Shown: positions 42,311-52,267, numbered from the stretch's first letter. The stretch is 61,927 bases of DNA from JAGQYP01 sp041392305 (GCA_041392305.1 JAWKMJ010000020.1:1-61927); one strand, 5' to 3'. Numbers and translations: made by a program. Notes: generated from the letters alone by a model not told the origin.

Positions 42311-44152
42311 ATGAAGGAGAACAAAGCACTGAATTACATTAAGGAAATCTCAAACAATATTCCAAGCGATTGGCTCAAGCTAACTACACACAGATTAGAT
42401 ATTTACAACGAAAGCCTAGCAAAAACGGAATTTCTAGAGGAGTTTGAAAAATTGTACCAAGAAAATAATTTCAGCGCTTCTTCTCTTGAACAGCTTCCAA
42501 CTGCATTTGATTACATCCGATTGGGGCACCCTCTTTCATGTGTTTTGGAATGGGAAATTGCCCAAATGTTGGAATTAAAGGCAGATAGTGTAATCAGTTT
42601 TTCTTCCAAAACCACTCCTATCCTAGCGATTTTAAGAAAGAATCTATTCGAAGGAAAAAACACTCAGATTGCTTTTACGGGAGAGCTTCCTTCTTACTTC
42701 GATGTTGCAACAATTCAAACTGTTTACGGTTATAACTTTGAGCTTTTACAGGTTGACAATGCGGCTTCTGTTCCTGCATTTGATGGAAGTACGGTTTTCA
42801 TTGCTCCTGAAGAGGATTTCTTAGAAATTGAGCTTCAATCAAGCATCGATTTCTATTTGACTACGCATACGCAGTTGGGGAGCATCATTGTTGTGAATGG
42901 CTCAGAAAATGAAAAATACATTTCGGAGATCCAACATGTAAGAAGAAGAAAAACGATTGCAATGACGCCCGCCAATTGCTTCAAAGCTTTACAATTGCTA
43001 ACTGGAAAGCAGATAGAAGATGACCGAGGAAATTTAGAAGCAGATCGTACAAGCGTAAGAGCTTCGATTAAGCAGATTACGAATTCAAATAGCAAGGCCT
43101 TAATTGGTTCAAGTGGCCTATCTATTCAGTATGCCATTGTGATGGGATTGATTGACGATGCATTAGAAAATCAGTCTGGTAAAGGAATCAGAATTGTGGT
43201 ACCACCAAACTGCTATGGAGGAACGAACGACCAAGCCAGAAGAGTGGCAGCTTGTTTGCCAAATGTAGAGGTTGTAGATCTTCCTGTTGATGGAGGAAAT
43301 GATATGGTTCAGAGTATTGATCAGGTTTTGGATCAAATAGCTAAAGAAGATGCGATTCCTTTGATTATTGCTGAAATTCCAACCAACCCTAGAGTGGAAG
43401 TTCCAGATCTTCAAAAATTAAAAGACGTTTTAAGCAAAGAAAGACAAACTGAATCTGGTACTGCTGCAGTTGATCCAGTTTTTATTCTAGATCAAACATT
43501 TTGTCCGAACGTTCGCTTTTTAGGAGATAAGGATTCGCTTTCTTCAGTAAGAACTATTTCTTATGTCAGTGGATCTAAATTCCCTAGTGGAGGCTTATGT
43601 ACTGCTGGGTATTGTGTAGCAAATGCAAAAGCCGATGGACTAATGGCCAAAATTGAAAAGCATTTGATTTTATGCGATAACGAAGCCACAGCACTTCAAT
43701 TGGAATTATTGGCTAAACAGATGCCTTCCATGTTGCAAAGAATTGAGGATGCCTATGTGAACACCAGAGATTTTGTCAACTTTATTCAGAAGAATCTTCC
43801 TGAGGCCAAAATCAACTTTGTTTCAGAAGAATTAGCTCGATTAGGTTTTACGCCTTCTGTATTCTCTCTGGATTTACCTACAAAAGGTGACTCAGAAACT
43901 GAAAAAGAAAGCTACAAAAGAGCCTTAAACAATAAGCTAATCAATATGATGATTGGGGAAATCCCAAATGAAAGCAAGTACTGCGTAAGTTATGGTCAGC
44001 TGAAAGGTTGTTATTGGACCATCCCTGCTACTTCTACTCAGGGAACAACCAAAGAGGGAGATAAAGATTACATTGTTCGTGTGGCACTTTCAGGCAACAT
44101 GGATTTAGAAAAGCATAAAGAAGTATTTATGGAATTTGTGGCTTCGATCTAA
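42311..44152 (+). CDS. Large PLP-dependent enzyme of the Cys/Met metabolism (gamma-family) type
   Basis: A 613-residue fold-type I PLP protein. The Schiff-base Lys is probably Lys423 in ISYVSGSKFPSGGLCTAGYC; the cofactor neighbourhood is visible as VVPPNCYGGTNDQARRV, IIAEIPTNPRVEVPDLQKL and VFILDQTFCPNVRF. About 240 N-terminal residues precede this core, far more than cystathionine lyases or synthases (about 380-400 residues in all). The -7 box at 42280 supports the ATG at 42311. Its exact reaction is unknown; a C-S lyase or synthase is the best guess. Confidence 0.75.
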   Translation: MKENKALNYIKEISNNIPSDWLKLTTHRLDIYNESLAKTEFLEEFEKLYQENNFSASSLEQLPTAFDYIRLGHPLSCVLEWEIAQMLELKADSVISFSSKTTPILAILRKNLFEGKNTQIAFTGELPSYFDVATIQTVYGYNFELLQVDNAASVPAFDGSTVFIAPEEDFLEIELQSSIDFYLTTHTQLGSIIVVNGSENEKYISEIQHVRRRKTIAMTPANCFKALQLLTGKQIEDDRGNLEADRTSVRASIKQITNSNSKALIGSSGLSIQYAIVMGLIDDALENQSGKGIRIVVPPNCYGGTNDQARRVAACLPNVEVVDLPVDGGNDMVQSIDQVLDQIAKEDAIPLIIAEIPTNPRVEVPDLQKLKDVLSKERQTESGTAAVDPVFILDQTFCPNVRFLGDKDSLSSVRTISYVSGSKFPSGGLCTAGYCVANAKADGLMAKIEKHLILCDNEATALQLELLAKQMPSMLQRIEDAYVNTRDFVNFIQKNLPEAKINFVSEELARLGFTPSVFSLDLPTKGDSETEKESYKRALNNKLINMMIGEIPNESKYCVSYGQLKGCYWTIPATSTQGTTKEGDKDYIVRVALSGNMDLEKHKEVFMEFVASI

Positions 44153-44163
44153 ACATTTTTATA

Positions 44164-44964
44164 GTGGCCGATAACTATATCGATATCAACCGAAAACTCT
44201 GGGATCAAAAAACAGCCATTCACTTTGATTCTGAATTTTACGATGTAAAAGGCTTTCTTGCAGGAAAAGATTCTCTCAATCCCATTGATCTAGAATTATT
44301 AGGAGATCTAAAAGGTAAAAAAGTACTCCACTTGCAATGTCATTTTGGTCAAGACACGATTTCTCTGGCCCGACACGGAGCTCAAGCTACAGGTGTTGAC
44401 TTTTCTGCAAAAGCACTGGAAAAAGCCAATGAACTCAATCAGAAAATTGGGACAAATGCACAATTCATTCAGTCTGATATTTATGAATTACCGAATGTTC
44501 TGGATGAAAAATTCGACATCGTTTTTACTTCTTATGGAACCATAGGTTGGCTTCCAAACATTCAAAAATGGGCTGAAGTCGTACATCATTTTCTCAAACC
44601 TGGTGGTAAATTTGTCATGATTGAATTTCATCCTGTTGTTTGGATGATGAGTGATGATTTTCAAAAAATCGAATACAGTTACTTGAACAAAGGTGAAATT
44701 ATAGAGGAAACTGAAGGCACTTACACCGACAGGAATGCCGATATCAAAGAACAATCGATAAGCTGGAATCATGGTTTAAGTGAAGTGATTAGCGCCTTAA
44801 TCAAATCCGGATTATCGCTTAAAGAGTTCAAGGAATACGACTACTCCCCATACAATTGCTTCAGAAATACTGTTAAAATTGAAGAAGGAAAATTTCAAAT
44901 TCAAGGCTTGGAAGGAATACTACCTATGATGTATTCTTTGGTTTTTATTTCGGAAAATATTTAA
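44164..44964 (+). CDS. Class I SAM-dependent methyltransferase (GTG start)
   Basis: A 266-residue methyltransferase: motif I is VLHLQCHFGQDTISLARHG, the acidic residue binding the ribose is in ATGVDFSAKALEKA, and motif II is KFDIVFTSYG. The GTG start at 44164 lies 11 bases after the PLP enzyme stop, so they may be co-transcribed. The acceptor is unknown. It resembles the group often annotated as SAM methyltransferases of small hydrophobic molecules. Confidence 0.82.
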   Translation: MADNYIDINRKLWDQKTAIHFDSEFYDVKGFLAGKDSLNPIDLELLGDLKGKKVLHLQCHFGQDTISLARHGAQATGVDFSAKALEKANELNQKIGTNAQFIQSDIYELPNVLDEKFDIVFTSYGTIGWLPNIQKWAEVVHHFLKPGGKFVMIEFHPVVWMMSDDFQKIEYSYLNKGEIIEETEGTYTDRNADIKEQSISWNHGLSEVISALIKSGLSLKEFKEYDYSPYNCFRNTVKIEEGKFQIQGLEGILPMMYSLVFISENI

Positions 44965-45048
44965 GCCAAAAGTTTAAGCCTTTTAAATTCAATACCTTAA
45001 TGTATTAGATTGAGATACTATCTGAAAATATTTTTCGTTTTCGAACAA

Positions 45049-45060
45049 TAGTTTAAACTA
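45049..45060. promoter_or_regulatory. 12-bp palindrome before the halogenase-like gene
   Basis: TAGTTTAAACTA is a perfect palindrome 12 bases before the ATG at 45073. It could be an operator; nothing else supports this. Confidence 0.3.
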
Positions 45061-45072
45061 ATCTATCTTATT

Positions 45073-46680
45073 ATGGAATTCAAAACAAATCAATGTGATC
45101 TTGCAATTATTGGAGCTGGACCTCATGGAATGAACTTAGCCTTGTGGATTAAAAAAGAATTACCTTCATTGCAAATAATAATCCTTGAGGCAAATAAGGA
45201 GTTTCAGCACAAAATTGGAGAAAGTACTCTTTCAGGATTTTGTAAAGCTATAAGAGACAACGGAATTTCTCATGAAGCATTTCAGTCCTTATTTTTTACT
45301 AAAAAAGGTTTAGGATACTGGTTTTGTGATGAAGAAAATGAGGAATTGACTTCAGCACCTGAATATATTATAGAAACTTTCGATGAAACATTTCAAATAG
45401 AGAGGCGTGTTTTCGATAGTTTACTAGAAGCCAATTGTATAAAAAATAATATTAAGATTATAAAAGGTGCCTTTGTAGCTCCTGACGAATCTAATTTTAG
45501 TTCAAATGGAAATAATCTTATTTATTACTTAGAGGGTAAAAGAGAAGAAATGAAATGTAAAATTGTAGTTGATGCTTCTGGTCCAGCAAGTATTTTAAGC
45601 AATCAAGATTCTATAGGAGGAGGCTATATTCCTTCAGATGTGCCATTTCAAACTTCCTCCGTTTGGGCTTATTTTAAGGATGTAAATTGGTTAAAAAATT
45701 ATGATGACTGGAAATTTCGAGCTGCCTTTTCTAGGGATGAATACACACAACATCTTTGTTTTAAAGAAGGCTGGATATGGTATATCCCAATTACTTCTTG
45801 GCAAAAATCTAATACACAAAATTTAAATAAAATGCTTTCTTATTTGGCCGACGGCAAAAACAAAATGTATGATAGAGATGTTCTCGCCAAAACATTCAAT
45901 TGCAAATACGAACAAATCTGGAGTATTGGAATCTCTCTAAGAAATGATAGAGACGATAGTATATTGAAAAAAAGTCCGAATGAAGTATTTAGTAAGTACC
46001 TAAAGAAAATCCCCTCTTTTGGTAAAATGATGGAGGGAGCCAGAATTTTAGCAGATCATTATCCCAATCACACTCCTTATGCAAAACGGATCAGTTTTAG
46101 AAAACACAGTAAAAATATAGCTGGGGATGGATGGTTAGCTATTGGAGATGCGGCTTTTTTCGTTGATCCGCTAAGGTCCCCTGGATTACTTGGTGGTGCT
46201 GCAATCTCTTTCCATGCAAAAACTGCTATTATAAAAGCATTTAAACAACAAGATTTCGGAAAAAATGTATTTCAAGGATATATAAATCGAATTCAAGAAC
46301 TTCATGAGATGATGGAAGATCAAAGTCAAATATCTTACCTTTCACACAATCATCCAAAAGCCATAACATTGGCTCGCAGATTCGGTGAGATAGCCTCAAG
46401 AGGTCATTTTGAAGAATTCAAACATATTGAAAAATATGAATTTAATGACACAAACGTTTGGGGCCATTTGTATACTAAACACTTTAGAATGCAGAAAGAA
46501 TTTTTGAAAATCATGCTTGATGAAGAAAATAAAGTGAATTCAACCAAACCATTAGCGAAACAAACAATTAAAGATTATGAAAACATGGTTGAAAGGCTTG
46601 AAAAGCTTATTTCTTCTCATTTAGAAAAAAATGAATATTTAAACCCCTATTTTGTAGAAAATAAATTAATCGTAAAATAA
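45073..46680 (+). CDS. FAD-dependent oxidoreductase, flavin-dependent halogenase-like
   Basis: This 535-residue flavoprotein has the dinucleotide-binding loop IIGAGPHGMN (GxGxxG at 14-19), IGESTLSG (GES at 49-51), the second FAD motif GDGWLAIGDAAFFVDPLRSPG, and GWIWYIP at 233-239, which matches the GWxWxIP signature of flavin-dependent halogenases. A Lys pair (77-78) in FFTKKGLGYWF lies about where halogenases hold their catalytic Lys, but the alignment is only by eye. The family also contains geranylgeranyl-reductase-like and plain monooxygenase members. The adjacent DUF1348 gene suggests a small biosynthetic or detoxification unit. Confidence 0.65.
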   Translation: MEFKTNQCDLAIIGAGPHGMNLALWIKKELPSLQIIILEANKEFQHKIGESTLSGFCKAIRDNGISHEAFQSLFFTKKGLGYWFCDEENEELTSAPEYIIETFDETFQIERRVFDSLLEANCIKNNIKIIKGAFVAPDESNFSSNGNNLIYYLEGKREEMKCKIVVDASGPASILSNQDSIGGGYIPSDVPFQTSSVWAYFKDVNWLKNYDDWKFRAAFSRDEYTQHLCFKEGWIWYIPITSWQKSNTQNLNKMLSYLADGKNKMYDRDVLAKTFNCKYEQIWSIGISLRNDRDDSILKKSPNEVFSKYLKKIPSFGKMMEGARILADHYPNHTPYAKRISFRKHSKNIAGDGWLAIGDAAFFVDPLRSPGLLGGAAISFHAKTAIIKAFKQQDFGKNVFQGYINRIQELHEMMEDQSQISYLSHNHPKAITLARRFGEIASRGHFEEFKHIEKYEFNDTNVWGHLYTKHFRMQKEFLKIMLDEENKVNSTKPLAKQTIKDYENMVERLEKLISSHLEKNEYLNPYFVENKLIVK

Positions 46681-46688
46681 AATCGTTT

Positions 46689-47111
46689 ATGAGTTTAATT
46701 CTTCCCCCTTTCGATTCAGAATCTAGTCGAGAATCAGTGAAATCAGCACAGGATTTATGGAACAAAAACGATATAAAATCAATTATTTCCGGGTATTCAA
46801 GTGATGGTTTTTATATGCGGTACCGAGGCATTGAAATAACCAATAGAAAAGATTTGGAAGCAGCTCTAATTCTAAAATGGAATAAAGAATTAAATTATAC
46901 CATTGAAAAAAAACTTCTTCTCTTTTCAAATGATAAGATTACAGTACAGTTCATTTACGAATGGACCGACTCAAACAACCAAGATACTTTTTACAGAACA
47001 TTTGGAAATGAATTCTGGATAGTAAATAATTTAGGTGAAATCATATACCATACAATCAGCTCTAACGAACTTCTCATTCAAAAAGAGGATTTAAGACTAA
47101 TCAAATTGTAA
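46689..47111 (+). CDS. DUF1348 (NTF2/SnoaL-like fold) protein
   Basis: A 140-residue protein matching DUF1348, a nuclear-transport-factor-2-like fold: LILPPFDSESSRESVKSAQD, LILKWNKELNYTIEKKLLL, VQFIYEWTDSNNQDTFYRTF and GNEFWIVNNLGEI. It starts eight bases after the halogenase-like gene, so they are almost certainly co-transcribed. The fold often forms ligand-binding or enzymatic cone-shaped pockets. Its role is unknown. Confidence 0.85.
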   Translation: MSLILPPFDSESSRESVKSAQDLWNKNDIKSIISGYSSDGFYMRYRGIEITNRKDLEAALILKWNKELNYTIEKKLLLFSNDKITVQFIYEWTDSNNQDTFYRTFGNEFWIVNNLGEIIYHTISSNELLIQKEDLRLIKL

Positions 47112-47114
47112 GAA

Positions 47115-47705
47115 CTATGATTCTCTACTTAGAAGCTCTTCCACTATACGGAACCCTACAAAAATAACCATGACTATCATGATTAAAATTCCGATTCTAT
47201 GTAAATAAGCAGGGTCTTCAGGTTTGTATCTACCATAAAATGTAATGCTAATAAAATAAGTTACATTAATTAAATGAGTGATTATTACTGCATAAATAAC
47301 GCCATTAATTTTCTTTATACTCCATAAGAGAATAGGTATAATTAGAATAAAAACAAATGTTAGAAAACCATGTATATGATGCGAGACTCCTAAGTGAGAA
47401 GGATTATCTTTAAAATTGTGAAAAACAAAATAAAAATGTATCAAGTGGTTGACGGCAAACAATGTAAAAAGAATACGAAACCAATACAATAGTGTAGGTT
47501 TTAAAAATATCTTCTTTAAACCATAATATCCACATAGAAAAAGTAATACTAAATTGATTGCAGCAGAAGTCCTCCCTGCATTTCTGGCACACTCTGCATA
47601 AAATAAATTTGAATCGCTTACTTCGTAAGTTGCTCTGAAATAAATAGCTACATTTAACAATAAAATCCCGAGTATTAAAAAAGGTAATCTGAATTTGGCT
47701 GACAT
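47115..47705 (-). CDS. Six-helix membrane protein
   Basis: A 196-residue integral membrane protein with about six helices (LPFLILGILLLNVAIYF, TSAAINLVLLFLCGYYGL, FRILFTLFAVNHLIHFYFVF, HGFLTFVFILIIPILLW and two more). Paired His residues occur within helices (NHLIHFYFVFHNF, GVSHHIHGFL), as in heme-binding or ferric-reductase-like membrane domains. I do not recognise a specific family. It converges on the DUF1348 gene three bases away. Confidence 0.7.
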   Translation of the reverse strand: MSAKFRLPFLILGILLLNVAIYFRATYEVSDSNLFYAECARNAGRTSAAINLVLLFLCGYYGLKKIFLKPTLLYWFRILFTLFAVNHLIHFYFVFHNFKDNPSHLGVSHHIHGFLTFVFILIIPILLWSIKKINGVIYAVIITHLINVTYFISITFYGRYKPEDPAYLHRIGILIMIVMVIFVGFRIVEELLSRES

Positions 47706-47854
47706 ATCGCAAAAGTTAAGTTTTGTCTACCAACGTATTATAATAATATTTAGTATTTTTCTAAAGTAATTCTGAATACATATTTATTTCAATCATGGTA
47801 TTTAAACATTATGAAAGATAGATACTTCATTCCAATGAAATAATAAGAATTAAG

Positions 47855-48406
47855 ATGAACTTCCACAAAAGAAAAATAACCGATTCCATGCGCACAATGA
47901 TTAAAAGGCGCACAAATTCAGGATTCCGGAGTCCCTGGTTGATTTTTGTGCTTTCTATGGTTTTAGTCGGGCCAACAATTGTTTTTTTTGTGTTCAGGAA
48001 TATTCCAGAGATGAAATCGGCTTCTGATATTGTTGGTTATTGCATTGCCGGGTATTTGGTTTTAGCTGTTTTCCTGATTTTTCTTCAAAATAGATCCAGA
48101 AGAAAAAAAAGGCTCCAATACGAATTGGTTCTTGGTTCTGGAAACTATGAATTGATTGAGGTTTTAGAAAAAGGTTTTAATCTGAATATCCGAGTTAACA
48201 ATATCCCACAGCAAATTATTAAACTAAAACACAAACAAGAGATCATTGAACTCAAAACATTTGATTTGAATTACTCCGAGCTCTTTTCACCGGGTCAAAT
48301 GAAAGTACTCACCCACCCAAAATCTCCAGGTATTTTCATACCCGAAAATGCTTGGTTGGTTTATGAAAGAAAAAACAAGCCTGTGGATCGAAAGTATTCG
48401 GTATGA
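47855..48406 (+). CDS. Membrane protein with two N-terminal helices, function unknown
   Basis: A 183-residue protein with a basic cytoplasmic tail (about 25 residues), two helices (WLIFVLSMVLVGPTIVFFVF and IVGYCIAGYLVLAVFLIFL), and a soluble C-terminal part of about 100 residues with no motif I know. The start is the ATG at 47855. It converges on uvrB across a stretch of simple repeats. Confidence 0.6.
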   Translation: MNFHKRKITDSMRTMIKRRTNSGFRSPWLIFVLSMVLVGPTIVFFVFRNIPEMKSASDIVGYCIAGYLVLAVFLIFLQNRSRRKKRLQYELVLGSGNYELIEVLEKGFNLNIRVNNIPQQIIKLKHKQEIIELKTFDLNYSELFSPGQMKVLTHPKSPGIFIPENAWLVYERKNKPVDRKYSV

Positions 48407-48411
48407 AAGTT

Positions 48412-48527
48412 CCATGTAGGTAGTTCCAAGTAGGCAGTTCCAAGTAATTTGTTTTAATTACTAAAATAATCCATTCTAAATTCTACATTCTACACTCTAC
48501 ACTCTAAACTCTACACTCTACATTCCC
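48412..48527. repeat. Intergenic simple repeats (GTTCCAAGTAG and CTACACTCTA units)
   Basis: Between two convergent genes lie two to three imperfect copies of GTAGGTAGTTCCAA, then several copies of CTACA(C/T)TCTA. On the minus strand the second kind reads TAGAGTGTAGA, the same unit that occurs at 57504-57595. Confidence 0.75.
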
Positions 48528-50549
48528 TTAGCCTTTTCCCTTCAAAACCTCCTGTAAAGCAAACATCTCATCCCGAAACTTAGCTGCTTCCACAAAATCT
48601 AGTGCTTTGGCTGATTTCTCCATTTCTTTTTTGGTTCGCTCAATGGCTTTCATGAGTTGTTCTTTGTTCATGTATTGGACTACTGGGTCAGCCGCTACCG
48701 ACTGATTCTCATCCGGAATATAAGGTTTTGCCATCCCGTCTCCGTCTGCCACTTTGGTTTGTTCCAGAATGGCTTCTACAGACTTTTTCAGTGGCTGAGG
48801 CGTCATTCCATGTTCGGTATTGTAGTTTTCTTGTTTGATTCTTCTTCGCTCGGTTTCATCTATGGTTTTGCGCATCGAATCAGTGATCTTATCGGCATAC
48901 ATGATTACTTTTCCGTTCACATTTCTTGCCGCTCTTCCTGCAGTTTGAACTAAGGAACGCTCCGATCTTAAAAATCCTTCTTTATCTGCATCGATAATAG
49001 CGACTAAGGACACTTCCGGTAAGTCTAATCCTTCTCTTAATAAGTTGACTCCAATCAATACATCAAATTCACCCAAACGTAGACCACGTAGTATTTCCAC
49101 ACGTTCGATCGTATCAATATCTGAGTGAATATAACGACAAGGAATCTCTAGTTTATCCAAGTATTTCTGTAATTCTTCAGCCATTCTCTTGGTTAGCGTA
49201 GTCACCAAAACTCGCTCTTCCTTCTCTCTTCGAATCTGAATTTCTTCTATCAAATCATCAATCTGATTCAAACTTGGACGTACCTCAATGATTGGATCCA
49301 ATAATCCTGTTGGTCGAATCACTTGTTCCACCACTACCCCTTCAGATTTCTCTAATTCGTATTCTGCGGGAGTTGCGGAGATGTAGATGGTCTGACCCAA
49401 AAGCGACTCAAACTCTTCAAATTTCAGTGGCCGGTTATCCATTGCGGCAGGTAAACGAAATCCATAATCCACCAAATTCACCTTCCTGGATCGATCCCCT
49501 CCATACATGGCTCGAATCTGCGGAACTGTCACGTGTGACTCATCAATCACCATTAAAAAATCCTTGGGAAAATAGTCGATCAAACAGAAAGGTCGTGTTC
49601 CCGGAGCTCTCCCATCAAAATAACGCGAGTAGTTCTCAATTCCCGAACAATAGCCCAATTCTCGCATCATTTCCAGATCGTAATTGGTTCTTTCTTCAAG
49701 TCTGTCCGCCTCTTCCCTTTTTCCTTCTTCTCTATATTTCCCTAAAGTCGCTACCAAATCATCCTGAATTTGATGAATCGCATTTCTAGTGTTTTCGGGC
49801 GAACTAATAAAAATATTGGCTGGATAAATATTGATCTCTTGGTACTCATCTAATTTCTGGTTGCTTTCTGGATCAATCGTGTAGATTTCCTCTACTTCAT
49901 CTCCCCAAAATACAATACGCAGCCCGTAATCGGCATAAGCGAGATAAATATCAATAGTATCTCCTTTAACCCTGAAAGTCCCTCTACGGAAGTCTAAATC
50001 GCTTCTGGAGTATAAATTCTCCACCAATCGAAGTAAAAATTTGTTTCTGGATATGTGATCACCTACTTGAACATGAATAATCGACTTATTAAACTCATTT
50101 GGATTTCCAATTCCATAAATACACGAAACTGATGAAACCACAATCACATCTCGCCTTCCACTCAACAAAGCAGAAGTAGCTGAAAGTCTCAGTTTTTCAA
50201 TCTCATCATTAATGGAAAGATCTTTTTCAATAAAAGTATTGGTAACTGGAATATAGGCTTCTGGTTGATAGTAATCGTAGTAGGATACAAAATACTCTAC
50301 CTTATTCTCAGGAAAAAACTGCTTAAACTCTCCGTACAGCTGAGCAGCAAGCGTTTTATTATGAGACAAAACCAATGTCGGACGGTTCAACTCTGATATC
50401 ACATTGGCTACGGTAAATGTCTTCCCAGAACCAGTCACCCCGAGTAAAACCTGATCTTTATCTCCCCGACTTACACCTTCAACTAATTGCTTGATGGCTT
50501 CGGGTTGGTCGCCTGTTGGTCGGTATTCTGATGTGAGTTTGAAATCCAT
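48528..50549 (-). CDS. uvrB: Excinuclease ABC subunit B
   Basis: UvrB (673 residues) is the helicase-like core of nucleotide-excision repair that receives damage from UvrA and recruits UvrC. Walker A is GVTGSGKT (37-44); the beta-hairpin region YFVSYYDYYQPEAYIPVTNT, the DESH box in FLMVIDESHVTVPQ, VGVNLLREGLDLPEVSLVAI and QTAGRAARN are all present. The C-terminal UVR motif (LMKAIERTKKEMEKSAKALD) binds UvrC. Full length and intact. Confidence 0.97.
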   Translation of the reverse strand: MDFKLTSEYRPTGDQPEAIKQLVEGVSRGDKDQVLLGVTGSGKTFTVANVISELNRPTLVLSHNKTLAAQLYGEFKQFFPENKVEYFVSYYDYYQPEAYIPVTNTFIEKDLSINDEIEKLRLSATSALLSGRRDVIVVSSVSCIYGIGNPNEFNKSIIHVQVGDHISRNKFLLRLVENLYSRSDLDFRRGTFRVKGDTIDIYLAYADYGLRIVFWGDEVEEIYTIDPESNQKLDEYQEINIYPANIFISSPENTRNAIHQIQDDLVATLGKYREEGKREEADRLEERTNYDLEMMRELGYCSGIENYSRYFDGRAPGTRPFCLIDYFPKDFLMVIDESHVTVPQIRAMYGGDRSRKVNLVDYGFRLPAAMDNRPLKFEEFESLLGQTIYISATPAEYELEKSEGVVVEQVIRPTGLLDPIIEVRPSLNQIDDLIEEIQIRREKEERVLVTTLTKRMAEELQKYLDKLEIPCRYIHSDIDTIERVEILRGLRLGEFDVLIGVNLLREGLDLPEVSLVAIIDADKEGFLRSERSLVQTAGRAARNVNGKVIMYADKITDSMRKTIDETERRRIKQENYNTEHGMTPQPLKKSVEAILEQTKVADGDGMAKPYIPDENQSVAADPVVQYMNKEQLMKAIERTKKEMEKSAKALDFVEAAKFRDEMFALQEVLKGKG

Positions 50550-50600
50550 GAGACGAATTTACGAATTTAGAGTGAAGGGTGATGGGTTATGGGTGAAGGG

Positions 50601-51772
50601 TGTCATGTCCTGAAAAAAGGAGACACAAATTAATACTTATAACTATGCTGCACTCAAGTAGACCTCTTGAGGAGTTTTCAGATTAATACTCCAATGTGGT
50701 CTTTTTTGGTTATATACTCTTATGGTTTGACTTACAGCTTTCTTTGTTTGATTTAGGTTTTTAAAGTTAGTATTAAAATTAAATTCGATTTCAATATTCA
50801 TTCATTCTTTCTGCAATGGTTCATAACAGTTTCGTCGGTCATACTAATTTTCCTTTACTTTTAGTTTATCTGTGTAAGATATGAGCAATTGACTTCTGAT
50901 TTGAATGATGGATCTCAGAGTCGCTAATTGTAAAGTTATTTACCAATCCAGAGTTCACTGCATGTTCATTAAACTAACGATTTTCGACTGTATCTGTTAT
51001 TAAAGAAAGAAAACAAAAACTATCTCCCAGGGTATAATATCGCTTACCCATAACTGATTCACTTGTTATTTCTTTTATCGTTAGAGTGCTTTTTGAAAGG
51101 ATGATTACTATTAGTTGTCACAGCATACTTTCTCTTTCTTTTCACAAGTAAATCATGATCTTTCAACAGTCTAAACAATCGATCCCCTAAAATGTATGTC
51201 CTGATTTTAACAGAACTCTCCTTAGAAGTTCATAAATTTTACGTCCACCAATATTGGGCATTATTTTGATTTCAATAACCTTAACCAATACCTTTTATCC
51301 ACTTCTTTCTTTTTCTGTTCCGAACTTTCTTTATAAAAAAGCCTATTATACTTTAAAAGCTTACAACTTCTGCTTACAGCATAGCTTTACTTTGTTTTCG
51401 CGATTGTCTTTCTTCTTTTTTTAATCTCATCAACTCCAAAATCTTCTGCGATTACTTCTGCCATACTTTCCTTAGTAACGGCTACTAAAGTTTGATGCTA
51501 GAGCTTTAAGTCTTTCAACTCTTTTTCAAGCTCTTTTATTCTGTTCTTTTCGTTTGGCTTTCACTCTTACTATTATTTTGGGAACTCTGGGATCCTTATT
51601 AATCAGTTGCAAATCTACTTCCTCCTTTGATACATATTTTAAACTCAATTCTTTCCTGGTAGATAGCTCTCTTCATACTCTTTTGCAACTTAGCTTAAAA
51701 CTTTCATATACCTTAAGATTACTTTTATTCATAAACACTCTTTTTAAAGTCTACTTTTTTCAGGACGATACA
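50601..51772 (-). mobile_element. Decayed IS3-family insertion sequence, copy A
   Basis: This copy runs on the minus strand, opposite to copy B, from TGTCAT at 50601 to ATACA at 51772, with terminal inverted repeats like those of copy B (GTCCTGAAAAAA core) and GGG on both sides as a likely 3-bp target duplication. At 1172 bases it is about 100 bases shorter than copy B. Its orfA (about 51366-51741) and orfB carry many small deletions and stops; no frame of normal length survives. One site is better preserved than in copy B: the GGTGGACG at the PNIGGRKIYEL codons (about 51241-51250). Confidence 0.85.
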
Positions 51773-51913
51773 GGGTTATGGGGAAAGGTGAAAAGTGAAT
51801 GAGTAAGAGTATAAATGGTGGGGTTTTGTGATGAAATTTTTGTTTGTCTTTGATTTAGCATTTATAAGCGTTTATCTTGAGTGTTGTTTTATTTTTTATT
51901 TTGAACTTAGTCT

Positions 51914-52267
51914 ATGGCTAGAAATCAAATTAAGGATATATCGATTGAATTTGCTATTGATACGGTTAACTTTTGTCGTGAGATTCAAAGAAATATGAAT
52001 GAATACATTCTAACAAAACAATTGATCCGATCTGGCACTTCAATTGGTGCAAATATTCATGAAGCAGAATTTGCCCAAAGTAAAATGGACTTTATTCACA
52101 AACTTTCAATCGCATTGAAAGAAGCAAATGAAACAAAATACTGGCTTGAAATCTTCAAAAAATCAGAATTAAAACTTGAAACCAAAGGATTAGAAAATAA
52201 AGTAAACTCAATTATAAGAATACTTTCAACAATAATTCTTAACACTAAAGAAAATCTGAAAAATTAG
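51914..52267 (+). CDS. Four-helix-bundle protein (23S rRNA intervening-sequence protein family)
   Basis: A 117-residue helical protein matching the four-helix-bundle S23 family (TIGR02436): KQLIRSGTSIGANIHEAEFA, KMDFIHKLSIALKEANETKY and WLEIFKKSELK. The family forms pentamers of unknown function and is found within 23S rRNA intervening sequences and in variable chromosomal spots in Bacteroidota. Here it sits alone between two inverted IS copies, probably with its own promoter in 51773-51913. Confidence 0.88.
   Translation: MARNQIKDISIEFAIDTVNFCREIQRNMNEYILTKQLIRSGTSIGANIHEAEFAQSKMDFIHKLSIALKEANETKYWLEIFKKSELKLETKGLENKVNSIIRILSTIILNTKENLKN

Noticed and set aside
49292..49789. 165-codon plus-strand open frame inside uvrB
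   Set aside because: Antisense to conserved helicase motifs of UvrB, with no family likeness.
51554..51802. 82-codon open frame at the edge of IS copy A
   Set aside because: It is the antisense of the decayed orfA and runs past the IS end; not a gene.
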